DNA of 64,000 nt from Stenotrophomonas raiganjensis (SeqCode) (GTDB lineage Bacteria > Pseudomonadota > Gammaproteobacteria > Xanthomonadales > Xanthomonadaceae). Shown piece by piece: positions 1-9,755 of the stretch (the first letter of the stretch is position 1; every line of letters begins with the position of its first letter). A model generated the notes under the pieces. That model had not been told where the DNA came from and did no database searches. It was given only the letters and a program-made list of their open reading frames with translations. Made by a program: the position numbers and the translations under genes. The stretch lies in the NCBI RefSeq assembly GCF_030658505.1, contig NZ_JAUTXR010000178.1, forward strand, positions 1 to 64,000. Reading direction: 5' to 3'.

Positions 1-268
1 TGATACGGCCGTGCAGCGGACGCAGGCTGCCATCGGCCTGCTGCAGCTGCAGCAGCGCGCCCTGCCCGATCAGCGGCGCCAACTGCAGGCCGGCGTCCAG
101 CGACAGGGCGGTGATCGTCCACTGGAAACCGATGCCGTCGACCTGCTCGACGCCATCCAGGGTTTCGGCCACCAGCACGTCGCTCCCCAGCGATGTGTGC
201 AGCCGCAGGAAACGCTGTGCGTGCGAAGGCCCGGCCAGCGCGGCCCGCAGGTTGTTTACCAGATCCAT
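1..268 (-). CDS. vgrG: VgrG (TssI) spike protein, N-terminal fragment
   Basis: Only the first 89 codons are present; the gene continues past the left edge. The peptide starts MDLVNNLRAALAGPSHAQRF and continues with a pattern (RLHTSLGSDVLVAETLDG, then GALLQLQQADGSLRPLHGRI) that parallels the start of the complete VgrG at 13594, including the 'LQ.ADGSLR..HG' stretch. It would be the trimeric spike at the tip of the Hcp tube. It sits last in the visible minus-strand T6SS block, about 120 bases after the small gene that follows clpV. The ATG was chosen because the VgrG-like sequence starts there. Whether this copy carries an effector extension cannot be seen. Confidence 0.85.
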   Translation of the reverse strand, partial: MDLVNNLRAALAGPSHAQRFLRLHTSLGSDVLVAETLDGVEQVDGIGFQWTITALSLDAGLQLAPLIGQGALLQLQQADGSLRPLHGRI

Positions 269-388
269 GGTGCTTCCCCGGCTTCCCGTGCTTTAAGGTG
301 GTCTGCATGCGGCATGCGCATCGGTGTACTCCGCTTCCCGTTTCCGCGCGGCCTGCGCCCCTGCAGGGGCGACAGGCACGCACGGCCA

Positions 389-739
389 TCAGGCAGCCTG
401 GACGATCTCTTCCAGCTGCAGGCGCACGCCTTCGCTGATCTTCAGGCGGTAGTCGCGGCCGCCGGCGGTGATCTGCAGTTCGCGCACGTTGCTCACCAGC
501 TGCGGCTTGCCGACCACCGGGGCATCCATGTGGATGCGCCAGGAACCGCGGCTGATCTGCGCGGCGATGTTGCGCGCATCCTGTCGGGCGGCCGGCACGG
601 CGGTGTCCAGCAGTTCGATCACGTGCTCGGGGCGCAGGCGGTTCCAGGCACGCACACGGTCCAGTTCACGACCCAGGCCCAGTTCCAGGCTGTCGCAGTG
701 GTTGAGGGCGGCTTCGCGGTCAAATCCATAGAATTCCAT
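389..739 (-). CDS. Small conserved-looking T6SS-cluster protein of unknown function
   Basis: A 116-residue soluble protein with no signal peptide or membrane segment. It starts at an ATG preceded by a good ribosome site (AAGGAGAACGCT). It lies 22 bases after the clpV stop and before vgrG, so it is almost surely co-transcribed with the T6SS block. The N-terminal half is charged and helical in appearance (LELGLGRELDRVRAWNRL). The C-terminal half has beta-like stretches (GSWRIHMDAPVV, LQITAGGRDYRLKI). I do not recognise the family. Its place just before vgrG would suit an adaptor or loading factor for VgrG or an effector, but that is inference from position only. Confidence 0.75.
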   Translation of the reverse strand: MEFYGFDREAALNHCDSLELGLGRELDRVRAWNRLRPEHVIELLDTAVPAARQDARNIAAQISRGSWRIHMDAPVVGKPQLVSNVRELQITAGGRDYRLKISEGVRLQLEEIVQAA

Positions 740-761
740 AGCGTTCTCCTTATGCTCAGTG

Positions 762-3515
762 TCAGGACACTTTGTATTTGAAGTCACCCTTCTTGCCGGC
801 GGTGACCTTGATGGCGTTGATCCGGTTCCCCTCGGCCATTGCCGCCAGCACGCTCTCGGCGATTTCCGGCAGCAGGGTTCCGTTGAGGATGTGGTCAACG
901 TTGCGCGCACCCGAGTCCACTTCAGTGCAACGCGCAAGCACGGCCTCCACCAGGCTGTCGTCCCAGCTGAAGGTGGCCTTGTGGTTGGCGATGACGCGGT
1001 CGCGGATGCGGCCGAGCTTGAGCGTGATGATCTGCGCCAGCACGTCATCGTTGATGGGGTAGTACGGCACCACCTTCAGGCGGCCCAGGAAGGCCGGCTT
1101 GAAGGTGCGCATCAGCACCGGGCGCAACGCATCGGACAGCGCTTCGGCACCCGGGATCTCTTCGGCCGGCTTGTTCAGGCAGGCCTGCATGATCTGCGAC
1201 GAGCCGATGTTGGAGGTGAGGATGATGAGGGTGTTGCGGAAGTCGATCTCACGACCTTCGGCATCATCCATCATGCCCTTGTCGAACACCTGGAAGAACA
1301 TCTCCAGCACGTCCGGATGGGCCTTCTCGACTTCGTCCAGCAGCACCACGCTGTAGGGATTGCGGCGCACGGCCTCGGTCAGCACGCCACCTTCGCCGTA
1401 GCCGACGTAGCCAGGCGGCGAGCCCTTCAGGCCGGACACGCTGTGCGCTTCCTGGTACTCGCTCATGTTGATGGTGACCAGCTTGCGCTCGCCGCCGTAC
1501 AGGATGTCGGCCAGCGCCAGTGCGGTCTCGGTCTTGCCGACACCGGACGGGCCGACGAACATGAACACGCCGCGCGGCTTGTTCGGATCTTCCAGCTTGG
1601 CGGTGGCGGTACGCACGCGCTGTGCGATCGCATCCAGCGCATGATCCTGGCCGATCACGCGCTCGACCAGCAGGTTGCCCAGCGTGCGCACGGTACGGAT
1701 CTCGTCCTTGACCATGCGGCCCAGCGGCACGCCGGTCCACGCCGAGACGATCTCGGCCACGACGGTGCCATCCACCTGCAGCGGCACCATCGGCGTCTCG
1801 CCCTGCAGCTCGCGCAGCTCGGCCTGCAACCGCGCCAGTTCGGCGTGCTGCGGCGAGAGCTCCGGCTTGGCCTTGCCACGCTTGGCGGCCGGCTTGGCCA
1901 CGGCGACATCACCGTCGCCCTCGTCACTGGCCGGCTCGACCTCGCTCGACGTGGCTTCGCCCTGCTCCATCTGCTGGCGCAGTGCGGCGATGCGGCCGGC
2001 CAGGTCACGTTCGCGGCCCAGGCGCTCTTCGTTGCTGGCCAGCACGGCCTGCGCTTCGGCCTGCTGCGCATGCAGTTCGGCCAGGCGTTCCCCATGCTGG
2101 TCACTGCCGCCAGCGGTCTCGCGCTGCAGTGCACCGATCTCCGCCTGCAGGCGGTCCAGGTGCTTGCGGGTGTCTTCGATGATGGCCGGCGTGGCGCTCT
2201 GCCCCAATGCCACCTTGGCGCACGCGGTATCGAGCACGCTCACCGCCTTGTCCGGCAGCTGGCGACCGCTGATGTAGCGGTGCGACAGGCGCACCGCCTC
2301 GGTCACCGCCTCATCCAGCACGCGGATGTTGAAGTGCGATTCCATCAGCCCGACCATGCCGCGCAGCATCGCCGCCGCCAGTGCCTCGCTCGGTTCCTCG
2401 ACCTTCACCACCTGGAAGCGACGGGCCAGTGCGGCGTCCTTCTCGAAGTACTTCTTGTACTCGCTCCAGGTCGTGGCAGCGATGGTACGCAGTTCACCAC
2501 GCGCCAGCGCGGGCTTCAGCAGGTTGGCCGCGTCATTCTGGCCGGCGGTACCACCGGCACCGATCATGGTATGGGCTTCATCGATGAACAGGATGATCGG
2601 GTGAGGGCTCTTCTTGACCTCGTCGATCACGTTCTTCAGGCGGTTCTCGAACTCGCCCTTGACGCTGGCACCGGCCTGCAGCAGGCCCATGTCCAGGGTG
2701 TGCAGCTCCACGCCCTGCAGCACGTCCGGCACATCCTTGTCGGCGATGCGACGGGCCAGGCCCTCGACCACCGCGGTCTTGCCGACGCCGGCTTCGCCGG
2801 TGAGGATCGGATTGTTCTGGCGGCGTCGCATCAGGATGTCGATCACCTGGCGGATCTCGCCGTCACGGCCGATCACCGGATCGATCTTGCCCTCGCGCGC
2901 ACGCTGGGTGAGGTTGGTGGTGAACTGATCCAGCGCCGGCGTCTTCGACAGGCCGCCCTTGGCCTCAGCCGGCGCTGCGTCGTCGCCCTCGCCGGCTTCA
3001 CCGCCGGCCGAAGCATCGGCGAAACGCACGGTCTGGACCGCTTCCTGCGAGCCCTCGGTGAGCTTGGCGAAGTCGTGCTTGAGCTCATCGCGCTTGAAGC
3101 GCACGAACAGCTTCGAGCCACGATAGGCCAACTGGGCCAGATCGGGCTCGGTCAGCAGCGCCAGCAGCAGGTGGCCACTGCGGATGCGGGTGGTTTCCGA
3201 GTCCAGCGAGGCGATCAGCCAGGCGTGCTCGAACAGCTTCGGAATGTGCTGGGAGAACACCGGCGTGCGGCTGTTGCCGGTCTTGAACTGACTGATCTCA
3301 TCACTGAGATCGCGCTCCAGCGACTCGGGCAGGATGCCGCTGCGCCGTGCGATCAACACGAAATCGCTCTGCGGCTGCTCGAGCAGCGCCAGGAACAGGT
3401 GCTCCAGGTCGACCTCGTAGTTGCCGCGCGCCATGCACAGGTTCGCAGCGCGCTCGGCCGCCTGGCGGCAGGTGTCGTCCAGCTTGCTGATCAGGGTTTT
3501 GAGGTTGATGCTCAT
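762..3515 (-). CDS. clpV: T6SS sheath-disassembly ATPase ClpV (TssH)
   Basis: A 917-residue Clp/Hsp100 ATPase that, in T6SS, disassembles the contracted TssB/TssC sheath for reuse. Domain order: Clp N-terminal repeat domain (about 1-150), first AAA+ module with Walker A GEAGVGKT near residue 240 and Walker B ILFIDEAH, a coiled-coil middle region rich in E/Q/R (about 410-540), then a second AAA+ module with Walker A GPSGVGKT near residue 655 and Walker [12 protein letters not shown], and a C-terminal D2-small domain. ClpB shares this layout; the ClpV assignment rests on its place inside a T6SS operon between tssG and vgrG. It starts 66 bases after tssG ends. Confidence 0.96.
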   Translation of the reverse strand: MSINLKTLISKLDDTCRQAAERAANLCMARGNYEVDLEHLFLALLEQPQSDFVLIARRSGILPESLERDLSDEISQFKTGNSRTPVFSQHIPKLFEHAWLIASLDSETTRIRSGHLLLALLTEPDLAQLAYRGSKLFVRFKRDELKHDFAKLTEGSQEAVQTVRFADASAGGEAGEGDDAAPAEAKGGLSKTPALDQFTTNLTQRAREGKIDPVIGRDGEIRQVIDILMRRRQNNPILTGEAGVGKTAVVEGLARRIADKDVPDVLQGVELHTLDMGLLQAGASVKGEFENRLKNVIDEVKKSPHPIILFIDEAHTMIGAGGTAGQNDAANLLKPALARGELRTIAATTWSEYKKYFEKDAALARRFQVVKVEEPSEALAAAMLRGMVGLMESHFNIRVLDEAVTEAVRLSHRYISGRQLPDKAVSVLDTACAKVALGQSATPAIIEDTRKHLDRLQAEIGALQRETAGGSDQHGERLAELHAQQAEAQAVLASNEERLGRERDLAGRIAALRQQMEQGEATSSEVEPASDEGDGDVAVAKPAAKRGKAKPELSPQHAELARLQAELRELQGETPMVPLQVDGTVVAEIVSAWTGVPLGRMVKDEIRTVRTLGNLLVERVIGQDHALDAIAQRVRTATAKLEDPNKPRGVFMFVGPSGVGKTETALALADILYGGERKLVTINMSEYQEAHSVSGLKGSPPGYVGYGEGGVLTEAVRRNPYSVVLLDEVEKAHPDVLEMFFQVFDKGMMDDAEGREIDFRNTLIILTSNIGSSQIMQACLNKPAEEIPGAEALSDALRPVLMRTFKPAFLGRLKVVPYYPINDDVLAQIITLKLGRIRDRVIANHKATFSWDDSLVEAVLARCTEVDSGARNVDHILNGTLLPEIAESVLAAMAEGNRINAIKVTAGKKGDFKYKVS

Positions 3516-3581
3516 GCGGAAACGCGCACTCCTTGCTGGAACCGTTCGGGGGCCGGCGGCACCAACACCACCGGCACGATG

Positions 3582-4673
3582 TCATTGCAGCGTGTGGATG
3601 CCATACGTGGTGTCCTCACGCGGGGTCGCCTGTGGCGCGGTGCACAGGTAGCTGTCCCAGCCCAGGCGCACACCGCCGCCCATGCCGAGTGAACTGCCCT
3701 CCACATCTTCCGCGCGCAGGACCAGGCGCACTTCATATTCGAGGATGCCGCCGGTCAGCAGCGACAACCACTTGGACAGCGCTTCGGCCGCACTGCCGCC
3801 TGGCAGGAAGGCGTCGAACTGGTCGCGGCGCAGCGGGCCGATGCGCAGTCGCAGGCGCAGGTCGCGCTGCCAGACGCGATCGCCGGCCAACGCGCTGGCG
3901 CCCAGCACGGCATTGGCCTGGCCCAGCCGCGTGGCCTGCCCGGTCGGGACCCGGTACCACGCGCCCACGAACTGCTCCAGGTGCAGCGGCACCTGGAAGT
4001 AGTCCGACAGCACGCGCTGCATCAGCGCCGCCGACACCGGTCGCTGGCGCACTGCGCCCGCGTAATAGGCCACGGCCTGGTCGAAGATCTCGCCCTCGCC
4101 TTCGTGCAGGCGGTCGCGCAGCTCGCTCATGCCCATGCCGAGCAGCGACAGCACCAGCGGTAGGAAGCGCTCGCGGCGATCCAGCTCGTACTGCAAAGCC
4201 AGGCGATGCTTCTTCCAGGCGGCGTAGTGCAGCGATACCGCGCGGGTGGAGAAGATGTCCAGGAACGCACGCGCGGTCCGGTCGCGCTGGTACAACTCCC
4301 GAAGCTGCAGGGTTTCGGTGTAGTGCAGCGGCAAGGCGCCGGCGGTGCCGAGCAGGCCCATGAACTGCGGGGTCAGGTGGACTTCGGCCAGCTCCTCGCC
4401 ATGCAGGGCCTGTTCGATGGCCTCGCGATCCTGCAGCCGCTCGCCCTTGAGCGAATACACTTCGCCCTCGGCCGACAATTCGGTGGCCGGGAATCCGAGC
4501 GACAGCGAGTTGCGGAACCGCACGCGCATCGGCACGGCCTGGCCGGGCTTGACGCCCTGCCGCTGGAACACCTGCTCAAGCAACCGCACCGCCTGGAAGA
4601 ACTGGAAGCGGTGCGGTTCGGTGAGCAGCTGCTGGGCTACGCCAGGATCGATTCGCCGCTGCGCGCTGGGCAT
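3582..4673 (-). CDS. tssG: T6SS baseplate protein TssG
   Basis: A 363-residue TssG/VasB/ImpH-family protein, normal length for the family. Family-like features include the N-terminal stretch PHRFQFFQAVRLLE and the middle FRNSLSLGFPATEL, followed by QFMGLLGTAGALPLHYTE. In the T6SS baseplate TssG pairs with TssF and TssE to form the wedge. The ATG lies inside the end of tssF (37-base overlap), which argues for translational coupling and for this start. No signal peptide or membrane segment, as expected for a cytosolic baseplate part. Confidence 0.95.
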   Translation of the reverse strand: MPSAQRRIDPGVAQQLLTEPHRFQFFQAVRLLEQVFQRQGVKPGQAVPMRVRFRNSLSLGFPATELSAEGEVYSLKGERLQDREAIEQALHGEELAEVHLTPQFMGLLGTAGALPLHYTETLQLRELYQRDRTARAFLDIFSTRAVSLHYAAWKKHRLALQYELDRRERFLPLVLSLLGMGMSELRDRLHEGEGEIFDQAVAYYAGAVRQRPVSAALMQRVLSDYFQVPLHLEQFVGAWYRVPTGQATRLGQANAVLGASALAGDRVWQRDLRLRLRIGPLRRDQFDAFLPGGSAAEALSKWLSLLTGGILEYEVRLVLRAEDVEGSSLGMGGGVRLGWDSYLCTAPQATPREDTTYGIHTLQ

Positions 4674-6472
4674 CGGACGATCTCCTCCCCGCTGTCGCCG
4701 GAAACCAGCACCAGTCGGGTAAAGCTGTTGGCATGCACGTAGAGTGCGAAGAAGTGGTCCATCACCTGGGCGAAGGCGGCCACACCGGTGCCCACGAAAT
4801 GGGCTTCATTGATCGTCAGGCGGATCTCCAGGCCGCGCACCACCGAGGCGAACTGGCGGCCGTGCATCCAGGTGGTCACCGGCGTCTGCTGCAGCTCGAG
4901 GATGCCGTCGATCTGCCGCGCCGAGACGTTGCTGCCGGACAGGTCGTACAGGCGCAGCATCTCCTTCAGCGCAGGCAGGCCACTGGCGGTCAGCGACAAC
5001 TGGTTCAACGACAGATGCGAGATCAGGCGCCACTGGGCGTTGCGGCCGTGACGGAAACGCAGCGGCTTGGTCGGCTTGCGCAGCAGGCTGATCGCCTTGG
5101 CCGGACTGCCACCTTCGATGCTCAGGTCACCGCCCGCCACACCGAAGGCCAGCTGGTTGGGCAGGTCCCGGTTGTTGCAGGTCAGTTCCAGGCTGACCGT
5201 ATCGGTCTGCGGCAGCACCGGGTTGAATGACAGGTCGACGAAGCTGATCTCGGTCTCGAAGCCCGGGCTCTGCCGCGCCACGTCCTCGTCACGGCGCGCC
5301 ACCCAGTACTGACCGGTGCGCTCGGGGTCTTCCCCGTGATGCAGCGAATAGAACGGGCGGAAGGCCTGGATCAGCTCACCCTGCGGGGTCTGCCGGATGC
5401 GATGCACCGAATCGATTGAGTGCACTTCATAGGCGAACGCGCGGCGGGCATCGGCCAGCACCGGGTAGTTCACCGTACGATGGGTGACACGGATCGGCTC
5501 GCCACTGGTGCGGAACAGATTGACGATGGGCGTGCACCCCAACCGCACGTTGTGCACACCCAGCTCGTCCAGCACCATCGTGTTGCCACGGTCCTGGCCG
5601 TGCGCCTGCAGCACCAGATGCAGGGTGAAACGGCGGCTGGCACCTGCCGTCACCGAGGGCAGGTGCAGGTCGACGAAGCCGAACTTTTCCGGATAGGCGA
5701 ACAGCTCGGTCAGCAGGCGATAGGCAGGATGCGAACGCGCCGGGAAATCGATCAGCGCTTCGTCATCGGCAAACCCGACCGCGCTCAGCGGCACCTTGTC
5801 GAGGCGGCGCCAGCGGCCATCTCCGTCGGACTCGACGTATGCCGCCTTCACCCCCAGCATCAGCGCATCACGCAGGGCCGCGCGCACCGAGGGCTCGCCA
5901 TCGAGGAACAGGCGCAGGTGATCGGTTCCCAACTGGTGGAAACCCAGCTGATCGGACAGCAGCTGGAACCCCATCGAGATCTGGCCTCCGGTTCCGGCCG
6001 GCAGCGTCGTGGCCATCGGTGCATCCGCCACACTGCGGTAGACCACCTGCTGCACGCCGATCGGCGCGAGCACGACGTCGTAGGCAGTGCGGAACTCGCA
6101 CGGTACGCCACGCACCGGCCGGCTCTGCAGGGCGGTGCCGCGTGGCACGCGCACCGGCGCACTCAGCTTGGATGCCACCCCTTCCAGGTCGAAATGGGCA
6201 ATCGAACAGGACGGGAACGGCCGCAGGTAGTGCGGATAAAGCACGTCCAGCAGCGCGTCGGTGAATTCGGGATAGTCATCTTCGATGCGCTTGGACACGC
6301 GCGCACTCAGCAGCGCGAAGGCCTCGATCAGGCGCTCGACATGCGGATCCTGGCTGCCCTCGGCGGAGAGCTGCAGGCGCCCGGCAATCTTCGGGTAGCG
6401 CTCGGCGAACTCGCGCCCGTAACGGCGAAGGTAGCCAAGCTCGCGTTCGTAGTAAGGCAGCAGGTCCTGCAT
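4637..6472 (-). CDS. tssF: T6SS baseplate protein TssF
   Basis: A 611-residue TssF/VasA/ImpG-family protein. The start MQDLLPYYERELGYLRRYG and the following AERYPKIAGRL are the family's hallmark N-terminus. TssF is the main wedge protein of the baseplate and binds TssG. The start codon shares a base with the tssE stop (TGATG), and the 3' end overlaps tssG by 37 bases, so tssE-F-G is a tightly coupled unit. Length and composition are ordinary for the family. Confidence 0.96.
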   Translation of the reverse strand: MQDLLPYYERELGYLRRYGREFAERYPKIAGRLQLSAEGSQDPHVERLIEAFALLSARVSKRIEDDYPEFTDALLDVLYPHYLRPFPSCSIAHFDLEGVASKLSAPVRVPRGTALQSRPVRGVPCEFRTAYDVVLAPIGVQQVVYRSVADAPMATTLPAGTGGQISMGFQLLSDQLGFHQLGTDHLRLFLDGEPSVRAALRDALMLGVKAAYVESDGDGRWRRLDKVPLSAVGFADDEALIDFPARSHPAYRLLTELFAYPEKFGFVDLHLPSVTAGASRRFTLHLVLQAHGQDRGNTMVLDELGVHNVRLGCTPIVNLFRTSGEPIRVTHRTVNYPVLADARRAFAYEVHSIDSVHRIRQTPQGELIQAFRPFYSLHHGEDPERTGQYWVARRDEDVARQSPGFETEISFVDLSFNPVLPQTDTVSLELTCNNRDLPNQLAFGVAGGDLSIEGGSPAKAISLLRKPTKPLRFRHGRNAQWRLISHLSLNQLSLTASGLPALKEMLRLYDLSGSNVSARQIDGILELQQTPVTTWMHGRQFASVVRGLEIRLTINEAHFVGTGVAAFAQVMDHFFALYVHANSFTRLVLVSGDSGEEIVRCPARSGESILA

Positions 6473-6960
6473 CAGGCGGCCTGCGTGCGGCGTGCGCGGG
6501 TGACCTGGTACTGCAGGGTCGAGGGTTGCAGCATCGCGTCGAAGCTGACCGGCTCGCGTGCAGGCTCCAGGTCGAGCAGCGCATGGATGGTGAAATGCAG
6601 CCCACCGGCGAACTGGTTGCCCGCGTCCAGATGGACATTGACGTTGCGCAGGCGGCGCTCATGGCGCGCCACGGCCTGCTCCAGCGAGCGGCAGATGGCG
6701 GCACGATCGTAGGCGTTGGCCAGGCTCATCGCGGAGAAGTCCGCCAACCCGTAAGTCAGCAGCGATTGCCGGCAATTGGGGAATTCCTTCATGTCGCCTT
6801 CCTGGAACGCGGCGCGCGAGTTCAACAGCCCCTCCAGGTCGCGGGCGATGGATTCCTTGTACTGCTCCAGCGAGACGGACTTGAATACCGGCCCGGCGCC
6901 CGATTGCTTGGGGGCGTCGTCGAACAGTTTTTCCAGCAGGCTGGGTTCGAGTCCCTTCAT
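6472..6960 (-). CDS. tssE: T6SS baseplate protein TssE (gp25-like)
   Basis: A 162-residue gp25-like lysozyme-family protein, the baseplate component that nucleates the sheath. The N-terminus MKGLEPSLLEKLFDD and the central LLNSRAAFQEGDMKEFPNC followed by LLTYGLADF match the TssE pattern. I chose the ATG that begins MKGLEPSLL because family members usually start near this motif; a GTG four codons upstream (6972) is possible. The stop overlaps the tssF start by one base. It is separated from hcp by about 125 bases holding a strong hairpin. Confidence 0.93.
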   Translation of the reverse strand: MKGLEPSLLEKLFDDAPKQSGAGPVFKSVSLEQYKESIARDLEGLLNSRAAFQEGDMKEFPNCRQSLLTYGLADFSAMSLANAYDRAAICRSLEQAVARHERRLRNVNVHLDAGNQFAGGLHFTIHALLDLEPAREPVSFDAMLQPSTLQYQVTRARRTQAA

Positions 6961-7047
6961 TGGTCGATCCACTCAGGTTCGGCATCCGTGCGGGCGGCAG
7001 CGGTGCAGCAATGGCAAGGCCGTTCCTGGCCCTGCCCGGCGATCAGA

Positions 7048-7076
7048 CTGCGATGGCGCACGAGGCGCCATCGCAG
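7048..7076 (-). terminator. Hairpin just downstream of hcp, probable attenuator
   Basis: A perfect 12-base-pair stem (CTGCGATGGCGC paired with GCGCCATCGCAG) closes a 5-base loop. It lies 11 bases after the hcp stop and before tssE. There is no T-run after it on the minus strand, so it may act as a partial terminator or as an RNA-stabilising 3' end rather than a full stop. This would let Hcp be made in excess over the baseplate genes, in line with the large number of Hcp copies per tube. Confidence 0.6.
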
Positions 7077-7086
7077 CGACACAACA

Positions 7087-7584
7087 TCACACGGTGTAGT
7101 TCGGGATGTTCTTGGTTGCGCTCCACTGCGCCACGGTCTTGCCACCAACTCCGCCTTCCGGCTTCTGCTGCTGGTAAGTCCACTTGATGGCGCCGAAGCT
7201 CAACTGAACAACTTCCTGCGGCATGCCTTCCTTGTCCACGGTCGTGGTGACGCGGTGGACCAGCACGTTCAGCAGCTCGACCGTGTAGTAATTGATCGCG
7301 TTGCCGTCCTTGTCGGCGCGCATGAACTGGATCTGCGCCTTCGGGAAGGTGGTGCCGTTGGAGGCGGCCTGGTTGAGGGCCGTGGAGGCGAGGTCGATCG
7401 ACTTGGTGATTTCGATCGGGGACAGGTTCACGCGGGCTGCAGTGGTGCCGCCGGAGGTCGACGCGGTGGCCGAACGCGGCTGCAACAGATCCTGCGAGAA
7501 CGACTGGATTTCGATCCAGTCCTTGTGCTTGTCGTCGTGCGACTCGCCCTTGATGGTGTCAATCGAGAGGAAAGCGTGCTGCAT
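7087..7584 (-). CDS. hcp: T6SS tube protein Hcp (TssD)
   Basis: A 165-residue Hcp-family protein that stacks as hexamer rings to form the inner tube and is secreted. Family features are the start MQHAFLSIDTIKGES, the HKDWIEIQSFS motif, and the C-terminal VVQLSFGAIKWTYQQQ region. A Ser/Thr/Gly-rich loop (ATASTSGGTTAARV) follows the first strands. An AGGAG site precedes the ATG by a normal distance. It sits between tssC and tssE, with about 145 bases upstream and a hairpin downstream, so it may have its own expression level. Confidence 0.96.
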   Translation of the reverse strand: MQHAFLSIDTIKGESHDDKHKDWIEIQSFSQDLLQPRSATASTSGGTTAARVNLSPIEITKSIDLASTALNQAASNGTTFPKAQIQFMRADKDGNAINYYTVELLNVLVHRVTTTVDKEGMPQEVVQLSFGAIKWTYQQQKPEGGVGGKTVAQWSATKNIPNYTV

Positions 7585-7730
7585 ATCTGGTCTCCTAAAT
7601 TCCGTTCTTCCGTGAGATTTGATGTGCCAGGCGCGGGCCTGGCGGTTAAGGGGGGCTACGCCCTCTTGAAATAAGCGTCACTGCAATCCGGGGAGCGGAC
7701 TCCCCTGGACGCTTCAGTTACAGCAAATCG

Positions 7731-9221
7731 TTACGACTTTTTCGCGGACGCCGGCAGTTCGGCGACCAGACGCAACGAAACAGACAGCTCATCGAGCTGG
7801 AAATGCGGCCTGATGAAGGCCACCGCGCGGTAGACACCGGGCTTGCCCGGCACCTCCGAAACCTGCACAGAGGCTTCACGCAGCGGGAACTGCGCCTTGG
7901 CTTCCTGCGAAGCGTTGTCGTCCAGCAATACGTACTGGGCGATCCAACGGTTCAGGAATTCCTCGACGTTGCCCGCCGAAGCGAAGCTGCCGATCTTCTC
8001 GCGCATCATCGCCTTGAGGTAATGGGCGATACGCGAGACCGCGAAGATGTACTGCAGCTGGGCAGACAGGATCGCGTTGGCATTGGCCGAATCGGTGTTG
8101 TACTTCTTCGGCTTCTGTGCCGACTGTGCGCCGAAGAACGCGGCGTAGTCGGTATTCTTGCAGTGCACCAGCGGCATGAAGCCGAGGTCACTGAGTTCCT
8201 TCTCACGACGGTCGGTGATGGCCACCTCGGTCGGGCACTTCAGCGCCACTTCGCCGTCGTCGGTACGGAAGGTATGGGTCGGCAGGTCCTCGACCAGGCC
8301 GCCACCTTCCACGCCGCGGATCGCTGCGCACCAGCCAAAGCTCTCGAACGCCTGGGTCAGCCGGGCGCCCATCGCGTAGGCGGTGTTGCACCACAGGAAC
8401 TTGCTGTGGTCGGCCGCTTCGATCTCTTCGACGAAGTTGAAACCCTCGACAGTGGTGCCGTCCTTCGGGTTGTACGGCAGGCGCCCCAGGAAGCGCGGCA
8501 TGGTCAGGCCGACGTAGCGGCTGTCCTCGCTCTCGCGGAACGACTTCCACTTGGCGTATTCGACCGTGTCGAACACCTTGGCCAGGTCGCGCGGCTTGCC
8601 CAGGTCGGTGAACGTCTCCAGGCCGAACATGCCTTCGCTGGCGGCGGAGATGAACGGCGCGTGCGCGGCAGCGGCGACGTGCGACATCTGCTCGATGAAG
8701 TACATGTCCTCCGGCTGGCGGCCAAGGAAATAGTCACCGATCAGGGCGCCGAACGGCGCACCACCGAAGGTGCCGAATTCCTCTTCATAGACCTTCTTGA
8801 ACAGCGCGCTCTGGTCGAAATCGATGGCCGACTTGAAGTCCTTGACCAGATCCTTCTGCGGCGAATTGAAGACCTTGATCTTCATGTTCGGGCCGGTGGA
8901 GGTCTGCTGGCACAGGTAGTGCAGGCCCCGCCAGCTGCCTTCCAGCTTCTGGAAGGCTTCCGCATGCATGACCGCGCTGAGCTGCTCGGAAATGATCCGG
9001 TCGATCTCGGCGATGCGTGCATCAAGGGTGAGGTTGAGGTTGTCGGAGACCACCACGGTACCGTCCAGGACTTCCTTCGCCAGCGCGGCGATGATGTCCT
9101 TGGCACGATCATGTTCGGTCTGCGACTTGGCGACCTTGCTCTTCTCGACGATCTGGTCGAGCAGGCCCACCTCTTCGGCCACGGCGGCCTGGGTGGCCAG
9201 TTGGCTGGCTTCGGCTGACAT
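7731..9221 (-). CDS. tssC: T6SS contractile sheath large subunit TssC (VipB)
   Basis: A 496-residue TssC/VipB/EvpB-family protein. Recognisable segments are LEGSWRGLHYLCQQTSTGPN near residue 90, FGALIGDYFLGRQPEDM, FLGRLPYNPKDGTTVEGFNF, and a C-terminal PHFQLDELSVSLRLVAELP. With TssB it forms the contractile sheath around the Hcp tube. The start follows the tssB stop by 3 bases, and its AAGGAGG ribosome site lies within the last tssB codons, so the two are made together. Length is typical. Confidence 0.97.
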   Translation of the reverse strand: MSAEASQLATQAAVAEEVGLLDQIVEKSKVAKSQTEHDRAKDIIAALAKEVLDGTVVVSDNLNLTLDARIAEIDRIISEQLSAVMHAEAFQKLEGSWRGLHYLCQQTSTGPNMKIKVFNSPQKDLVKDFKSAIDFDQSALFKKVYEEEFGTFGGAPFGALIGDYFLGRQPEDMYFIEQMSHVAAAAHAPFISAASEGMFGLETFTDLGKPRDLAKVFDTVEYAKWKSFRESEDSRYVGLTMPRFLGRLPYNPKDGTTVEGFNFVEEIEAADHSKFLWCNTAYAMGARLTQAFESFGWCAAIRGVEGGGLVEDLPTHTFRTDDGEVALKCPTEVAITDRREKELSDLGFMPLVHCKNTDYAAFFGAQSAQKPKKYNTDSANANAILSAQLQYIFAVSRIAHYLKAMMREKIGSFASAGNVEEFLNRWIAQYVLLDDNASQEAKAQFPLREASVQVSEVPGKPGVYRAVAFIRPHFQLDELSVSLRLVAELPASAKKS

Positions 9222-9224
9222 CGA

Positions 9225-9725
9225 TCAGTCCTCCTTGGTCACGCCGAGCTTCTTCAGCTGCTCGGTGTTGTTGAGCACATCGGTCAACAGGTCTTCCAGC
9301 TTCTCGTTGCCCGCCAGCTTGTTGCGAAGATCGGCCAGCTTGGTGCGCGACTCAAGCAGGCGGCGCAGCGGCTCGATCTGCTGGACCACCGCCTCGGGAC
9401 GGAAGTCGTCGATGGAATTGAACTTCAGCTCGACGCCGAACTCGCCCCCTTCGTCGCTGATCTTGTTCGGCACGCGATAGACCGCGCGCGGCGCAACGCC
9501 TTCCATCACTTCATCGAAGTTGTCCAGATCGACGTTGACGAACTTGCGATCCTTGACCTTCGGCAGCGGCTGTTCCGGGTTGCCGCTGAAATCGCCCATC
9601 ACGCCGACCACGAACGGCAGTTCCTTCTGCTCGATCGCGTCACCCTTCTCCACGTCGTAGGTGAGCTGGACGCGCGGCGGGCGGATCTTCTGCAGCCGCT
9701 TCTGGATGCTTTCCTTCTTGGCCAT
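9225..9725 (-). CDS. tssB: T6SS contractile sheath small subunit TssB (VipA)
   Basis: A 166-residue TssB/VipA/ImpB-family protein. The start MAKKESIQKRLQKIRPPRVQ, the ELPFVVGVMGDFSG motif and the DRKFVNVDLDNFDEVM segment are characteristic. The C-terminal region (LLESRTKLADLRNKLAGN) is the helical part that interacts with TssC and ClpV in studied systems. It is immediately upstream of tssC and 30 bases downstream of the TPR lipoprotein gene. Confidence 0.97.
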   Translation of the reverse strand: MAKKESIQKRLQKIRPPRVQLTYDVEKGDAIEQKELPFVVGVMGDFSGNPEQPLPKVKDRKFVNVDLDNFDEVMEGVAPRAVYRVPNKISDEGGEFGVELKFNSIDDFRPEAVVQQIEPLRRLLESRTKLADLRNKLAGNEKLEDLLTDVLNNTEQLKKLGVTKED

Positions 9726-9755
9726 GAGTGTCTCCTGACTGGGGCCGGTTCCGGA

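Noticed and set aside
759-3692. A 977-codon open frame antisense to clpV, and similar long antisense frames over the GH3, CocE, MFS and dnaE2 genes
   Set aside because: All lie exactly opposite strong genes and encode low-complexity His/Gln/Arg-rich sequence; typical shadows in GC-rich DNA.
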